A stretch of 64,000 nucleotides of DNA. Source: Ornithinimicrobium pratense. Its GTDB lineage: Bacteria > Actinomycetota > Actinomycetes > Actinomycetales > Dermatophilaceae. The stretch spans positions 1,860,001-1,924,000 of the forward strand of contig NZ_CP044427.1 of NCBI RefSeq assembly GCF_008843165.1, read 5' to 3'. Positions 18,275 through 27,217 of this stretch are shown one piece after another; position 1 is the first letter of the stretch, and each line of letters opens with the position of its first letter. The notes beneath the pieces are model-generated. The model did not search any database and was not told where the DNA came from. It worked only from the letters and a program-made list of their open reading frames with translations. The translations under genes and the position numbers were made by a program.

Positions 18275-19606
18275 GTGCCGCCCACCACCCCCTACCGGGA
18301 GCGTCGTCGCGCCCGGAGACCCCTGCATGCATTGGGGCTCCTGCTGATGACGTTGTTCGTCTTCAACGTCCTTTCCCCTGCCACCGCGCTGGCCCAGACG
18401 CCGGACGACCCCTCGCAGGTCAACATCGAGGAGCACGACCAGAACATCACGGTCAACCTGCGCCACGACAACGAACCCGTCGAGGGCGCCCGCGTCGTCA
18501 TCTCGGGGGGTGGCTACGAGGCAGAGGCGACGACCAACGACCGCGGCCAGGCGCGGGTCGGCGTGCCGAGCACCGACCCCTACGAGGTCTTCGTCGATGA
18601 GGAGACCCTGCCCGAGGGCATCGCGGTCACCGGTGCGAACCCGATCACGGTCAACTACGGCTCCCAGTTCTTCCAACCCGGCAACTTCTTCCTCGGTGAA
18701 GGGGTGCGGGAGACGGCCAGCTTTGCCTCCCAGTTCACCGAGCGGTTGATGAACGGGATCAACTTCGGGCTCATGCTGGCGCTGGCCTCGATCGGCCTGT
18801 CGCTGATCTTCGGCACCACCGGCCTGACCAACTTCGCGCACGCGGAGATGGTCACCTTCGGCGCCGTGATGGCTTACTTCCTTGGCGTCACGATCGCACT
18901 GCCCATCTGGGCGGCCATCCCCTTGGCGGTGCTGCTCAGCGGGGCGCTGGGCCTAGCAGTGGACGCCTCGATCTGGCGTCCCCTGCGGCGGCGCGGCATC
19001 GGGCTGGTCCAGCTGATGATCCTGACCATCGGCCTGTCCCTGGCCGGTCGCTACGTCTTCCAGATGTTCATTGGCGGCGGCACCCTGCAGCTCCCAGGGG
19101 CCGGCGGCACCCGGCACCAGATCATCGGGCCGATCCGGCTGAGCACCATCGACATGGTGAGCATGGGCATCAGCCTGACCGTGCTGCTCCTGGTCGCGCT
19201 GTGGCTGCTGCGCACTCGCACCGGCAAAGCCACCCGGGCCGTCGCGGACAACCGGTCCCTGGCCTCCGCCAGCGGCATCGACGTCGAGGCCGTCACCCGG
19301 CTGGTGTGGGTCGCCGGAGGCGCGCTCGCGGGCCTGTCCGGCATCCTGTGGGCCTACTTCCGCCCAGGGATCAAGTGGGACATGGGGGTACAGATCCTGC
19401 TGCTGATCTTCGCCGCCGTCGTCCTGGGCGGCCTGGGCACCGCCTTCGGAGCCCTCATCGGCGCCCTGGCCATCGGCATCCTCGTCGAGGTGTCCACCCT
19501 GTGGATCCCCTCGGACATCAAGTACGTCGGTGCGCTAGGCGTGCTGATCCTCATCCTCCTCGTCCGGCCGCAGGGGCTCCTGGGCCGACGAGCACGAATC
19601 GGATAA
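18275..19606 (+). CDS. livH: branched-chain amino-acid ABC transporter permease (LivH type) with secreted N-terminal domain
   Basis: LivH-type permease, one of two membrane subunits of a hydrophobic amino-acid importer. The permease part is about residues 155-443 with eight or so helices and the family stretch IFGTTGLTNFAHAEMVTFGA. Unusually, about 150 residues precede it. First comes a basic n-region plus hydrophobic core with a signal peptidase-like site (ATALA-Q, residues 36-41). A polar domain of about residues 46-122 follows, reading like a carboxypeptidase-regulatory or Ig-like beta-sandwich (VEGARVVISGGGYEAEATTN...GQARVGVPS). Start GTG 18275 has GGAGG four bases upstream; an in-frame GTG at 18254 lacks such a site. 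The E. coli homologue is about 300 residues. The function of the extra domain is unknown. Confidence 0.88.
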   Translation: MPPTTPYRERRRARRPLHALGLLLMTLFVFNVLSPATALAQTPDDPSQVNIEEHDQNITVNLRHDNEPVEGARVVISGGGYEAEATTNDRGQARVGVPSTDPYEVFVDEETLPEGIAVTGANPITVNYGSQFFQPGNFFLGEGVRETASFASQFTERLMNGINFGLMLALASIGLSLIFGTTGLTNFAHAEMVTFGAVMAYFLGVTIALPIWAAIPLAVLLSGALGLAVDASIWRPLRRRGIGLVQLMILTIGLSLAGRYVFQMFIGGGTLQLPGAGGTRHQIIGPIRLSTIDMVSMGISLTVLLLVALWLLRTRTGKATRAVADNRSLASASGIDVEAVTRLVWVAGGALAGLSGILWAYFRPGIKWDMGVQILLLIFAAVVLGGLGTAFGALIGALAIGILVEVSTLWIPSDIKYVGALGVLILILLVRPQGLLGRRARIG

Positions 19607-19619
19607 CGGAGGGATTGCG

Positions 19620-20597
19620 ATGGACTGGGGCCAGATCCTCAACAACACCGCGAGTTTCGTCCTGTCGCCGGAGACCATCGGCTTCATGCTCGCCGCCATC
19701 GGACTGTCGATCCACTTCGGCTATGCCGGCCTGCTCAACTTCGGCATGGCCGGGTTCATGGCGATCGGGGCCTACTCGTACGCGATCTCCATCCTTAGCT
19801 TCGGCCTGCCGTGGTATGTGGCCATGATGGTGAGCATCGCCGGGGCGGTGGTTTTCGCCATCCTCCTGGGCATCCCCACGCTGCGGCTGCGCGGCGACTA
19901 CCTGGCGATCGTGACGATTGCCGCGGCCGAGATCGTCCGCCTGCTCTTCCAGTCGCAGATTTTTGACGAGTGGACCAACTCCGCGGACGGCCTGGGTGGC
20001 TACCACGCCGGGTTCCGGGCGGCGAACCCCCTACCCAGCGGCAGCTACGGGATCGGCCCGTGGACCTACACCGAGACCGGCTGGTGGGTGCGCATCTTCG
20101 GGCTCCTCCTGGTGGTTGTGGCCGTGCTGGTGACCTGGATGCTGATGCGCAGCCCGTGGGGCCGGGTGCTGAAGGGGATCCGCGAGGACGAGGATGCCGT
20201 GCGCTCGTTGGGCAAGAACGTCTTCCTCTACAAGATGCAAGCGCTGATCATCGGCGGCGTCTTCGGTGCCCTGGGCGGGGTGGTTATCGCCCTTCCCGCG
20301 GCAGTGATCCCGCAGTACTACCTGCCCAGCCTCACCTTCTTCGTGTGGACGGCTCTGCTGCTTGGCGGTGCGGCGACGATCTTCGGCCCCGTCCTGGGCG
20401 CGGCCCTGTACTGGGCCCTGATGGCTTTCCTGGCCGGCGTGCTGCCCCAGATGGCGGCGGCGGGGTGGCTGCCCCTGACCCCCACGAATGCCGGCAACCT
20501 GCGCTTCATCGTGGTCGGCGTGGCCCTGATGCTGCTCGTCGCCTTCCGACCACAAGGCATCCTGGGCAAGAAGAAGGAGATGACCTTTGTCAAGTGA
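19620..20597 (+). CDS. livM: branched-chain amino-acid ABC transporter permease (LivM type)
   Basis: Second membrane subunit of the Liv importer: 325 residues, with about eight to nine hydrophobic helices. It carries family landmarks, including GYAGLLNFGMAGFMAIGAY near the N-terminus and the cytoplasmic coupling segment GRVLKGIREDEDAVRSLGKN that docks on the ATPases. ATG 19620 follows the LivH stop by 13 bases with GGAGG upstream. It overlaps the next gene by 11 bases. Confidence 0.94.
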   Translation: MDWGQILNNTASFVLSPETIGFMLAAIGLSIHFGYAGLLNFGMAGFMAIGAYSYAISILSFGLPWYVAMMVSIAGAVVFAILLGIPTLRLRGDYLAIVTIAAAEIVRLLFQSQIFDEWTNSADGLGGYHAGFRAANPLPSGSYGIGPWTYTETGWWVRIFGLLLVVVAVLVTWMLMRSPWGRVLKGIREDEDAVRSLGKNVFLYKMQALIIGGVFGALGGVVIALPAAVIPQYYLPSLTFFVWTALLLGGAATIFGPVLGAALYWALMAFLAGVLPQMAAAGWLPLTPTNAGNLRFIVVGVALMLLVAFRPQGILGKKKEMTFVK

Positions 20598-21618
20598 CCA
20601 GCATCCCCGTCCCTCCGCCTCCGGCGCCCATGCGCCTGACGAGGGAGAGATCGAGGTGACCGACCACACCGGTGACTTCGACGAGGTCGTGGTCGCCGAG
20701 GACGGCCACGCCGTCGAGACGCTCGAGGTTCAGCCCACCCACGAGGTGCACGCCAACCACGACCTGGCCACCGGGCCGTCCGCGCCCGGGGTGGGCAAGA
20801 AGGACCCGATCCTCGTCGCCGACAACATCACCCGCAGCTTCGGTGGCATCAAGGCTGTCGACGTGCAACACCTGGAGATTCCCCGCAACGCGATCACCGC
20901 CCTGATCGGGCCCAACGGCGCCGGCAAGACGACCTTGTTCAACCTGCTGTCCGGCTTCGACAAGCCGGACAGCGGCGAGTGGTCCTTCAACGGTCGCTCA
21001 CTGGCCGGCATCCCTGCCTGGAAGGCCGCCCGTCGCGGGCAGGTGCGCACCTTCCAGCTGACCAAGGTGCTGCAGCGCCTCACCGTCCTGGAGAGCATGA
21101 AGCTGGGCGCCTCCAAGCAGACTGGCGAGCGAATGCTCACCAGCGTCCTGCCCTTCCTGTGGCGCTCGCAGGAGAAGCAGATCGAGGTCCGCGCGCTGGA
21201 GCTGCTGAAGAAGTTCAAGCTCTACGACAAGCGGGACGACTACTCGGCCGCCTTGTCCGGTGGGCAGCGCAAGCTGCTGGAGATGGCCCGGGCCCTGATG
21301 ACCGAGCCGGAGTTCGTCCTGCTGGACGAGCCGATGGCGGGCGTCAACCCGGCCCTGGTCCAGTCCCTGCTGGACCACGTCATCGACCTCAAGAGCGAGG
21401 GCATGACCGTCCTCTTCGTCGAGCACGACATGCACATGGTCCGGCACATCGCCGACTGGGTCGTGGTCATGGCCGAGGGCCGCATCGTGGCCGAAGGCCC
21501 GCCGCGTGAGGTGATGAAGGACCCGGCGGTCGTGGACGCCTACCTGGGCAGCCACCTGGACGACGACCTCGGCCAGATCACCGGCCGGTACGACGCGGAG
21601 GGAAGCCGACTGTCATGA
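20587..21618 (+). CDS. livG: branched-chain amino-acid ABC transporter ATP-binding protein (LivG type)
   Basis: ATPase subunit of the Liv importer, 343 residues. The NBD begins near residue 77. Walker A is GPNGAGKTT, the signature region is ALSGGQRKLLEMARALM, Walker B is FVLLDEPMAGVNP, and the H-loop is in VEHDMHMV. The first 75 residues are an acidic, His/Glu-rich, probably disordered extension not found in E. coli LivG. Start could be TTG 20587 (AAGGAG seven bases upstream, inside livM) or GTG 20656 (GAGGGAGAG upstream); both have plausible ribosome sites. I took the longer form. Confidence 0.92.
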   Translation: MSSDQHPRPSASGAHAPDEGEIEVTDHTGDFDEVVVAEDGHAVETLEVQPTHEVHANHDLATGPSAPGVGKKDPILVADNITRSFGGIKAVDVQHLEIPRNAITALIGPNGAGKTTLFNLLSGFDKPDSGEWSFNGRSLAGIPAWKAARRGQVRTFQLTKVLQRLTVLESMKLGASKQTGERMLTSVLPFLWRSQEKQIEVRALELLKKFKLYDKRDDYSAALSGGQRKLLEMARALMTEPEFVLLDEPMAGVNPALVQSLLDHVIDLKSEGMTVLFVEHDMHMVRHIADWVVVMAEGRIVAEGPPREVMKDPAVVDAYLGSHLDDDLGQITGRYDAEGSRLS

Positions 21619-22394
21619 GCCTGACCGACACCCAGCCAGCCGACCAGCCCGCACCGACCCCGGCCAGGGACCTCGTCGTCGACGTGGAGAACGTCACCGC
21701 CGGCTACCTGCCTGGCATCGACATCCTGACCGACACCAACCTGCAGGCCTACGACGGCGAGCTCATCGGCATCATCGGGCCCAACGGGGCCGGCAAGTCA
21801 ACCCTGCTCAAGGCCATCTTCGGACTGGTCAACGTGCGCTCGGGCGCGATCCTGCTGCGCGGCGAGGACATCACCAACCTCAAGGCCAACAAGCTGGTCA
21901 GCAAGGGAGTAGGGCTGGTCCCCCAGACCGAGAACGTCTTCCCCACGCTGACCATCCGGGCGAACCTGGAGATGGGCGCCTACCAGCGCCCCTCCCAGAT
22001 CAGGGACAGCATCGACTTCGTCGTCGACATCTTCCCGACCCTTCGGGACCGGATGAACCAGGTGGCGGGCTCGCTCAGCGGTGGCGAACGGCAGATGGTG
22101 GCGATGTCTCGGGCGCTGATGATGCGCCCAGAAGTCCTGCTGCTGGACGAGCCGTCGGCCGGCCTGTCGCCCGTGCGCCAGGACGACGCCTTCCTGCGGG
22201 TCTCCTCGATCAACCAGGCCGGTGTGACGGTGATCATGGTCGAGCAGAACGCCCGCCGCTGCCTGCAGATCTGCGACCGCGCCTACGTGCTCGACCAGGG
22301 TCGGGATGCCCACAGCGGGACGGGCCGGGAGCTGCTGAACGACGAGCGGGTCATCGGGCTGTATTTGGGCACCCTGGGACAGGACAGCGCCTAG
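21615..22394 (+). CDS. livF: branched-chain amino-acid ABC transporter ATP-binding protein (LivF type)
   Basis: Second ATPase of the Liv importer, 259 residues. Walker A GPNGAGKST, signature SLSGGERQMVAMSRALM, Walker B LLLDEPSAGLSP, H-loop in VEQNARRCL. The ending GLYLGTLG is typical of LivF. The ATG overlaps the LivG stop (ATGA). It is the last gene of the rightward liv operon and runs into the strong stem-loop at 22423-22456. Confidence 0.94.
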   Translation: MSLTDTQPADQPAPTPARDLVVDVENVTAGYLPGIDILTDTNLQAYDGELIGIIGPNGAGKSTLLKAIFGLVNVRSGAILLRGEDITNLKANKLVSKGVGLVPQTENVFPTLTIRANLEMGAYQRPSQIRDSIDFVVDIFPTLRDRMNQVAGSLSGGERQMVAMSRALMMRPEVLLLDEPSAGLSPVRQDDAFLRVSSINQAGVTVIMVEQNARRCLQICDRAYVLDQGRDAHSGTGRELLNDERVIGLYLGTLGQDSA

Positions 22395-22422
22395 CCTGCC
22401 CTGCTGTCAGCACGCACACATG

Positions 22423-22456
22423 AGTGGGCCCCGGGACCTTCGTCCCGGGGCCCACT
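22423..22456. terminator. bidirectional terminator between livF and the binding-protein gene
   Basis: A perfect 15-bp stem (22423-22437 with 22442-22456) closes a CTTC loop. It lies 28 bases after the livF stop and 22 bases after the stop of the convergent binding-protein gene, so it can serve both transcripts. Confidence 0.85.
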
Positions 22457-22478
22457 GTCGTGCGGCGTGGTTCGCCTC

Positions 22479-23798
22479 TTAGTTCAGGCGGACCAGGCTG
22501 TTGTTCTCGTCGTACTCGAAGATGCCGATGGTGGCCTCGGTCGGGTCACCGTTCTCGTCGAAGGTGATGGGACCGGACGGGCCGTCGTAGTTCACGACGT
22601 CACCGTCGATGATGGCTTGGGCCGCGTCGGCGAAGTTGTCGTACTGCTCACCGTCGCCGGCACCGCCGGAGACCTCCTGCATCTTGGCGGCGATGTCGGG
22701 CCCGTCCACCGAGTTGGCGGCGAGCGCGGCCAGCGCCGCCAGGACCACGGCGTCGTAGGACTCCGCCGCGTAGTTCCAGTTCTCCAGCTCGGGGTTGCCC
22801 TCAGCGGTCCAGACCTCGTTCAGCTGGTTGCGGAAGTCGTCGCCCAGGTCCGGGCCCGGCTGGGTGCCCTTGGAACCCTCGAGCATGCCCGGATCGAAGT
22901 CCTCGCTGTAGTCGGCGATGTTGCCGTCGACGAAGTAGAGGTTGCCGGTGTCGAAGCCGGCGGCCTCGATGGCCGGCAGGATCGTCTTGATCTCCTCGAA
23001 GGTGATCATCGCGATCGCGTCCGGGTTCTGGGCCAGCACCGAGCTGATCTGGGCGTCGAAGGTGGTGTCACCGGCGTTGTAGGGCTCGCTGGCCACGACC
23101 GTGCCGGCCGCGGCCTCGAAGGTCTCGGTGAGCGTCGCCTCCAGACCGGTGCCGTAGGCGTCGTTCAGGTAGATGATGCCCAGGTTCATCACACCGTCCT
23201 GGGCGATCATGTTGCCCAGCACCTCGCCCTGCAGCAGGTCGGATGGCGCGGTGCGCCAGTAGAGGTTGTTGTCGTTCCAGTCGGTGAACTCCGCGGCCGT
23301 GTTGGCCGGGGAGATCATCAGCCGCTCCGCGGCGATGACCTCGTCGATGAACAGCTTGGACACACCGGAGGATGCCGCGCCGACGATGACGTGGGTGCCG
23401 GCGTTGAGCAGCTGCGGAACGGTCGTCGCGTAGGCCCGGTTGTCCGGGTCGCCGGAGTCGCCGAGGGTGACCTCGACGGTGATGCCGAGGTCGGCCTCGT
23501 TGATGTGCTCTGCGGCGAGCAGGACGCCCGCCTCCTCGGGCGGGCCCAGGAAGGCAAGAGAGCCGGTCTGCGGCAGCACGGTGCCGACCTGCAGGGTCAG
23601 GTCGCGCTCGCCGGCCTCGCCGGCGGCCTCGCCGGTACTGGTGTCAGTGTCGGTCCCGGCTCCCGTGTTGGCGGGCTCGCCGTTGTCGGTGTCGTCTCCT
23701 CCGTTGCCGCAGGCCGCCAACATCAGGGTGGCGGCGGCCATTGCAGCAATCCCGCGGGTGGTCACGGACGCGCGTGAGCGAAGAGAGGTTGTGCGCAT
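22479..23798 (-). CDS. branched-chain amino-acid ABC transporter substrate-binding lipoprotein
   Basis: Extracytoplasmic substrate-binding protein of the Leu/Ile/Val type (periplasmic-binding fold I), 439 residues. The N-terminus has a basic region, a hydrophobic core and a lipobox ending LAAC, with Cys30 as the lipidated residue. An acidic Thr/Asp/Gly linker (about residues 31-60) follows, then the binding domain beginning LTLQVGTVLPQTGSLAFLGPPEEAGV. ATG at 23796-23798 has GAGGAG about seven bases upstream; an earlier in-frame ATG would bury the signal peptide. It is convergent to the liv permease/ATPase operon with its own promoter (23849-23877), so its level can be set separately. Partnership with that operon is inferred from adjacency. 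Confidence 0.93.
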   Translation of the reverse strand: MRTTSLRSRASVTTRGIAAMAAATLMLAACGNGGDDTDNGEPANTGAGTDTDTSTGEAAGEAGERDLTLQVGTVLPQTGSLAFLGPPEEAGVLLAAEHINEADLGITVEVTLGDSGDPDNRAYATTVPQLLNAGTHVIVGAASSGVSKLFIDEVIAAERLMISPANTAAEFTDWNDNNLYWRTAPSDLLQGEVLGNMIAQDGVMNLGIIYLNDAYGTGLEATLTETFEAAAGTVVASEPYNAGDTTFDAQISSVLAQNPDAIAMITFEEIKTILPAIEAAGFDTGNLYFVDGNIADYSEDFDPGMLEGSKGTQPGPDLGDDFRNQLNEVWTAEGNPELENWNYAAESYDAVVLAALAALAANSVDGPDIAAKMQEVSGGAGDGEQYDNFADAAQAIIDGDVVNYDGPSGPITFDENGDPTEATIGIFEYDENNSLVRLN

Positions 23799-23848
23799 GG
23801 TGCTCCTCGTGTCGATGTGCGGCAGCGGTGCCGTCACGGTGTGCCCTG

Positions 23849-23877
23849 AACCTAGGACCCTCGTCACGGGATGACAA
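23849..23877 (-). promoter_or_regulatory. sigma-70-type promoter of the Liv binding-protein gene
   Basis: On the minus strand TTGTCA (-35, 23872-23877) and TAGGTT (-10, 23849-23854) are separated by exactly 17 bases. The -10 lies about 50 bases upstream of the ATG. Good match in both boxes. Confidence 0.65.
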
Positions 23878-23903
23878 GGGTGCCGCGGCCAACCTGTCCG
23901 ATT

Positions 23904-23919
23904 GTGCCCACATCGTTAC
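23904..23919 (-). promoter_or_regulatory. candidate GlnR-type operator
   Basis: Minus-strand GTAAC (23915-23919), six bases, then GGCAC (23904-23908). The 16-base element differs at only three positions from that upstream of the peptide-binding-protein gene at 51916-51931. GlnR sites in actinobacteria have gTnAC/GaAAC half-sites repeated every 11 bp. It sits about 25 bases upstream of the -35 box. Confidence 0.42.
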
Positions 23920-23984
23920 CTAGTGCGCAGCGCATGCCCCTCGTCGGTCCCGCCGGCTGTCGCCCTGCTGCATCCCGGCCCGGG

Positions 23985-26702
23985 TCAGTGGGCGGCCTGG
24001 TGCCAGGTGCGGCCCACCCCCACGCTGACGTCTAGCGGCACCGACAGGTTGGCGGCCCCGCCCATCTGCTCGCGCACCAGCGCCTCAACCTGCTCCTGCT
24101 CCCCGGGCGCGACCTCGAGCACCAGCTCGTCGTGCACCTGTAGCAGCAGCCGTGAGGCCAGGCCCTGGTCGCGCAGCGCCTGCTCCGTGCGCAGCATGGC
24201 GATCTTGATCAGGTCGGCTGCAGACCCCTGGATGGGTGCGTTGAGGGCCATCCGCTCGGCCATCTCGCGCCGCTGTCGGTTGTCGCTGAGCAGGTCCGGC
24301 AGGTGGCGGCGGCGGCCCAGGAGGGTTTCGGTGAAGCCACTGCGCCGCGCCTCGGCGACGATGTCGCGCAGGTAGTCGCGGACCCCGCCGAAGCGTTCGA
24401 AGTACTCCTCCATCAGCCCCTTGGCCTCTCCGGTGGAGATGCCCAGCTGCTTGGACAGCCCGAACGCGGACAGGCCGTAGGCCAGGCCGTAGCTCATCGC
24501 CTTGACCTTCGCGCGCATCTCCGGGGTGACCTCCTGGGGCTCGACCCCGAAGACCCGGGAGCCGACGAAGCGGTGCAGGTCCTCACCCGTGCGGAAGGCC
24601 TCGATCAACCCCTCGTCGCCGGAGAGGTGGGCCATGATCCGCATCTCGATCTGGCTGTAGTCGGCCGACAGCAACGCGGCGTAGTCGACGTTGGCGCGCG
24701 GGTCGCGACCGACGACGAAGACCTCCCGCAGCCGCCGCCCCTCCTCGGTGCGGATCGGGATGTTCTGCAGGTTGGGATCGGTCGAGCTCAGCCGGCCGGT
24801 GGCCGCGATCGTCTGCTGGTAGGTGGTGTGGATGCGCCCGTCGTCGGCGACCGACTTGATCAGGCCCTCGGCAGTCACCCGCAGCCGGGAGACGTCGCGG
24901 TGCCGCAGCAGCGCCTCCAGGAAGGGGTGCTCGGTCTGGGCGAACAGCCCCGCCAGCGCATCGGCGTCGGTGGTGTAACCGGTCTTGGTGCGACGGGTCT
25001 TGGGCAACCCCAGGGTCTCGAAGAGCACCACCTGCAGTTGCTTGGGCGAGCCCAGGTTGACGGTGTCGTCGCCGATGGCGTCCCAGGCGTCCTGCTGCGC
25101 CTGGGCCATCCCTCCCGCGAACTCGCCCTCCAGGGCGTGCAGGGCATCCAGGTCGACGGCGATGCCGGCCTGCTCCATCCGTCGCAGCACCCCGACCAGC
25201 GGCAGCTCCACCTCGCGCAGCAGCCGCTGCTCCTGCTCGTCGGCCAGCTCCTGGTCGAGCTTGACCGACAGGTCGTGGACGGCGCGGGCGTGCACCATGC
25301 CGGAGCGGGCGGCCGCCCGCTCCTGGGCGCCGTCCTGCTCATCACCAAAGCTCAGGTCCAGCTGGCCCTGCGCCTCCTCCGCGTCGTCCTCCAGCCGCAG
25401 CTCACGGCGCAGGTGGCGCAGCGAGAGGTCGGTCAGGTCGTAGGAGCGTTGGTCTGGCCGGATGAGGTAGGCCGCCAGGCCGGTGTCGCTGACCACGCCC
25501 TCCATCGGCATGCCGATGACTTCCAACGAGGCGATCTGACCCTTGGCGTCGTGCAGCACCTTGGGGTGCTCGGGGTCGGCGAGCCAGACGGCCAGCGCCT
25601 GCTCGTCCGACGGATCCGCGTCGGCCAGGTCGAGGTATGCGGCGTGGCTGTCCCCCGCCAGCGCGACCCCGGTCGCCTCCCCCGGGCCCGCGGCCGTGCG
25701 GGGAGCCGCGTGGACGACGACGGCGACCCGCTCCCCCGCCTGGGCGTGCTCGGCCAGCCAGGCCGCCAGCTCGCCCGCACGCAGCAGGCTGCCCTCCAGG
25801 TCGATGCCCTCCTCGGCCTCGGTCTCGGCCGAGTCCAGGGTGGTGAACAGCCGCTCGCGCAGCACCCGGAACTCCAGGCCGTCGAAGACGCGGTGCACCT
25901 CCTCACGGTCCCAGCCGCGGGCGGCCAGGTCGGGCACCGTGACCTCGAGGGGCACATCGCCCACGAGCTGGTTGAGCCGTCGGTTGCGCAGCACCTGGTC
26001 GAGGTGGTCGCGCAACGCCTGGCCCGCCTTGCCGGTGAGCTGGTCGGCGGCGGCGACGATGCCGGGAAGATCGCCGTGCTGGGTCAGCCACTTGGCGGCG
26101 GTCTTGGGACCGACCCCCGGCACGCCGGGCAGGTTGTCCGAGCTCTCGCCCACCATGGCGGCCAGGTCGCTGTACAGGTGCGGGGGGACGAGGTACTTCT
26201 CCTTGACCGCCTCGGGGGTCAGCCGCCAGGTCTCGGAGACGCCCCGGACCGGGTAGAGCAGCAGGGTGCGCTCGTCCACCAGCTGCAGGGCGTCCCGGTC
26301 GCCGGAGAGGATGACGACCTCCATCCCCTCCTCCCGGGCCTGGCCGGTGAGGGTGGCGATGATGTCGTCGGCCTCATACCCCTCCACCTCCAGGTGCTGG
26401 ATCCGCAGCGCGTCCAGTACCTCCTTGATGAGGTCGACCTGGCCCCTGAACTCCTCGGGGGTGCTGGCCCGGCCCGCCTTGTACTCGGAGTACTCCTGGG
26501 TGCGGAAGGTCTGCCTGGACTTGTCGAAGGCCACCGCGATGTGGGTCGGGGCCTCGTCGCGCAGGACATTGATGAGCATCGAGGTGAAGCCGTAGACCGC
26601 GTTGGTGCTCTGGCCCGTGGTGGTGGAGAAGTTCTCCACCGGCAGGGCGTAGAAGGCACGGTAGGCCACGGAGTGTCCATCCAACAGCAGCAGTCGACTC
26701 AC
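23985..26702 (-). CDS. polA: DNA polymerase I
   Basis: PolA fills gaps in repair and removes Okazaki primers. It has 905 residues. The 5'-nuclease domain (about 1-290) contains the DGHSVAYRAFYAL start, YEADDIIATL and GESSDNLPGVPGVGPKTAAKWL. The middle domain (about 300-490) corresponds to the 3'-5' exonuclease but lacks the catalytic acidic residues: the position of the DTET motif reads GDSH, and NLKYD reads HDAKG. Proofreading is therefore probably absent, as in other actinobacterial PolA. The polymerase domain has motif A (DYSQIEMRIMAHLS), the O-helix region and motif C (QVHDELVLEV). Start GTG at 26700-26702 begins VSRLLLLDGH; an ATG seven codons earlier is possible. Divergent from the thioesterase gene with 19 bases between starts. 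Confidence 0.96.
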   Translation of the reverse strand: MSRLLLLDGHSVAYRAFYALPVENFSTTTGQSTNAVYGFTSMLINVLRDEAPTHIAVAFDKSRQTFRTQEYSEYKAGRASTPEEFRGQVDLIKEVLDALRIQHLEVEGYEADDIIATLTGQAREEGMEVVILSGDRDALQLVDERTLLLYPVRGVSETWRLTPEAVKEKYLVPPHLYSDLAAMVGESSDNLPGVPGVGPKTAAKWLTQHGDLPGIVAAADQLTGKAGQALRDHLDQVLRNRRLNQLVGDVPLEVTVPDLAARGWDREEVHRVFDGLEFRVLRERLFTTLDSAETEAEEGIDLEGSLLRAGELAAWLAEHAQAGERVAVVVHAAPRTAAGPGEATGVALAGDSHAAYLDLADADPSDEQALAVWLADPEHPKVLHDAKGQIASLEVIGMPMEGVVSDTGLAAYLIRPDQRSYDLTDLSLRHLRRELRLEDDAEEAQGQLDLSFGDEQDGAQERAAARSGMVHARAVHDLSVKLDQELADEQEQRLLREVELPLVGVLRRMEQAGIAVDLDALHALEGEFAGGMAQAQQDAWDAIGDDTVNLGSPKQLQVVLFETLGLPKTRRTKTGYTTDADALAGLFAQTEHPFLEALLRHRDVSRLRVTAEGLIKSVADDGRIHTTYQQTIAATGRLSSTDPNLQNIPIRTEEGRRLREVFVVGRDPRANVDYAALLSADYSQIEMRIMAHLSGDEGLIEAFRTGEDLHRFVGSRVFGVEPQEVTPEMRAKVKAMSYGLAYGLSAFGLSKQLGISTGEAKGLMEEYFERFGGVRDYLRDIVAEARRSGFTETLLGRRRHLPDLLSDNRQRREMAERMALNAPIQGSAADLIKIAMLRTEQALRDQGLASRLLLQVHDELVLEVAPGEQEQVEALVREQMGGAANLSVPLDVSVGVGRTWHQAAH

Positions 26703-26721
26703 GCATGGCAGCCTATGTCCC

Positions 26722-27159
26722 ATGACCGACAACGCTCACCCCACGTCCGCCGTGCGCCCCGACGAGGTCCCGTTCGCCATGACCGGCACCCTGGCCGAGC
26801 GGATGGGGATGGAGCTGCTGGAGGCCGACGCGCAGCGCACCGTGGCCCGAATGCCGGTCGTGGGCAACACCCAGCCGTACGGCCTCCTGCACGGGGGCGC
26901 CTCGGCCGCGCTCGCCGAGACCGTGGGGTCGATCGGGGCCGCGTTGCACGCCGGCGCCGGCCGGATCGCGGTGGGCGTGGACCTTAACGCCACCCACCAC
27001 CGAGCGGTGCGCGAGGGGCAGGTGACCGCGGTCGCCACGCCGTTGTCACTCGGCCGCTCCATCGCCGCCTACGAGATCGTGGTGAGCGACGACGAGGGGC
27101 GCCGTGTGTGCACCGCTCGACTCACCTGCGCCCTGCGCGAGCGCCCACCCGGGGCCTGA
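26722..27159 (+). CDS. hotdog-fold thioesterase (PaaI family)
   Basis: A 145-residue hotdog-fold acyl-CoA thioesterase of the PaaI/YbdB type. The family signature GLLHGGASAALAET is near residues 53-66, and the VDLNATHHRAVREGQV strand follows. Such enzymes hydrolyse aromatic or menaquinone-pathway acyl-CoAs (in E. coli the relative MenI/YdiI acts on DHNA-CoA), but the substrate here is not determinable. The ATG is 19 bases from the polA start on the other strand, implying a short or absent leader. Confidence 0.85.
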   Translation: MTDNAHPTSAVRPDEVPFAMTGTLAERMGMELLEADAQRTVARMPVVGNTQPYGLLHGGASAALAETVGSIGAALHAGAGRIAVGVDLNATHHRAVREGQVTAVATPLSLGRSIAAYEIVVSDDEGRRVCTARLTCALRERPPGA

Positions 27160-27217
27160 CCCAGCGGCAACGACCGCGCGACTGGAGCCCGTCCTGTTCG
27201 GCTTCCTGCCAGCAGGC

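Noticed and set aside
24303..26987. 894-codon plus-strand open frame opposite polA
   Set aside because: Antisense shadow of polA; runs out of frame through the thioesterase gene.
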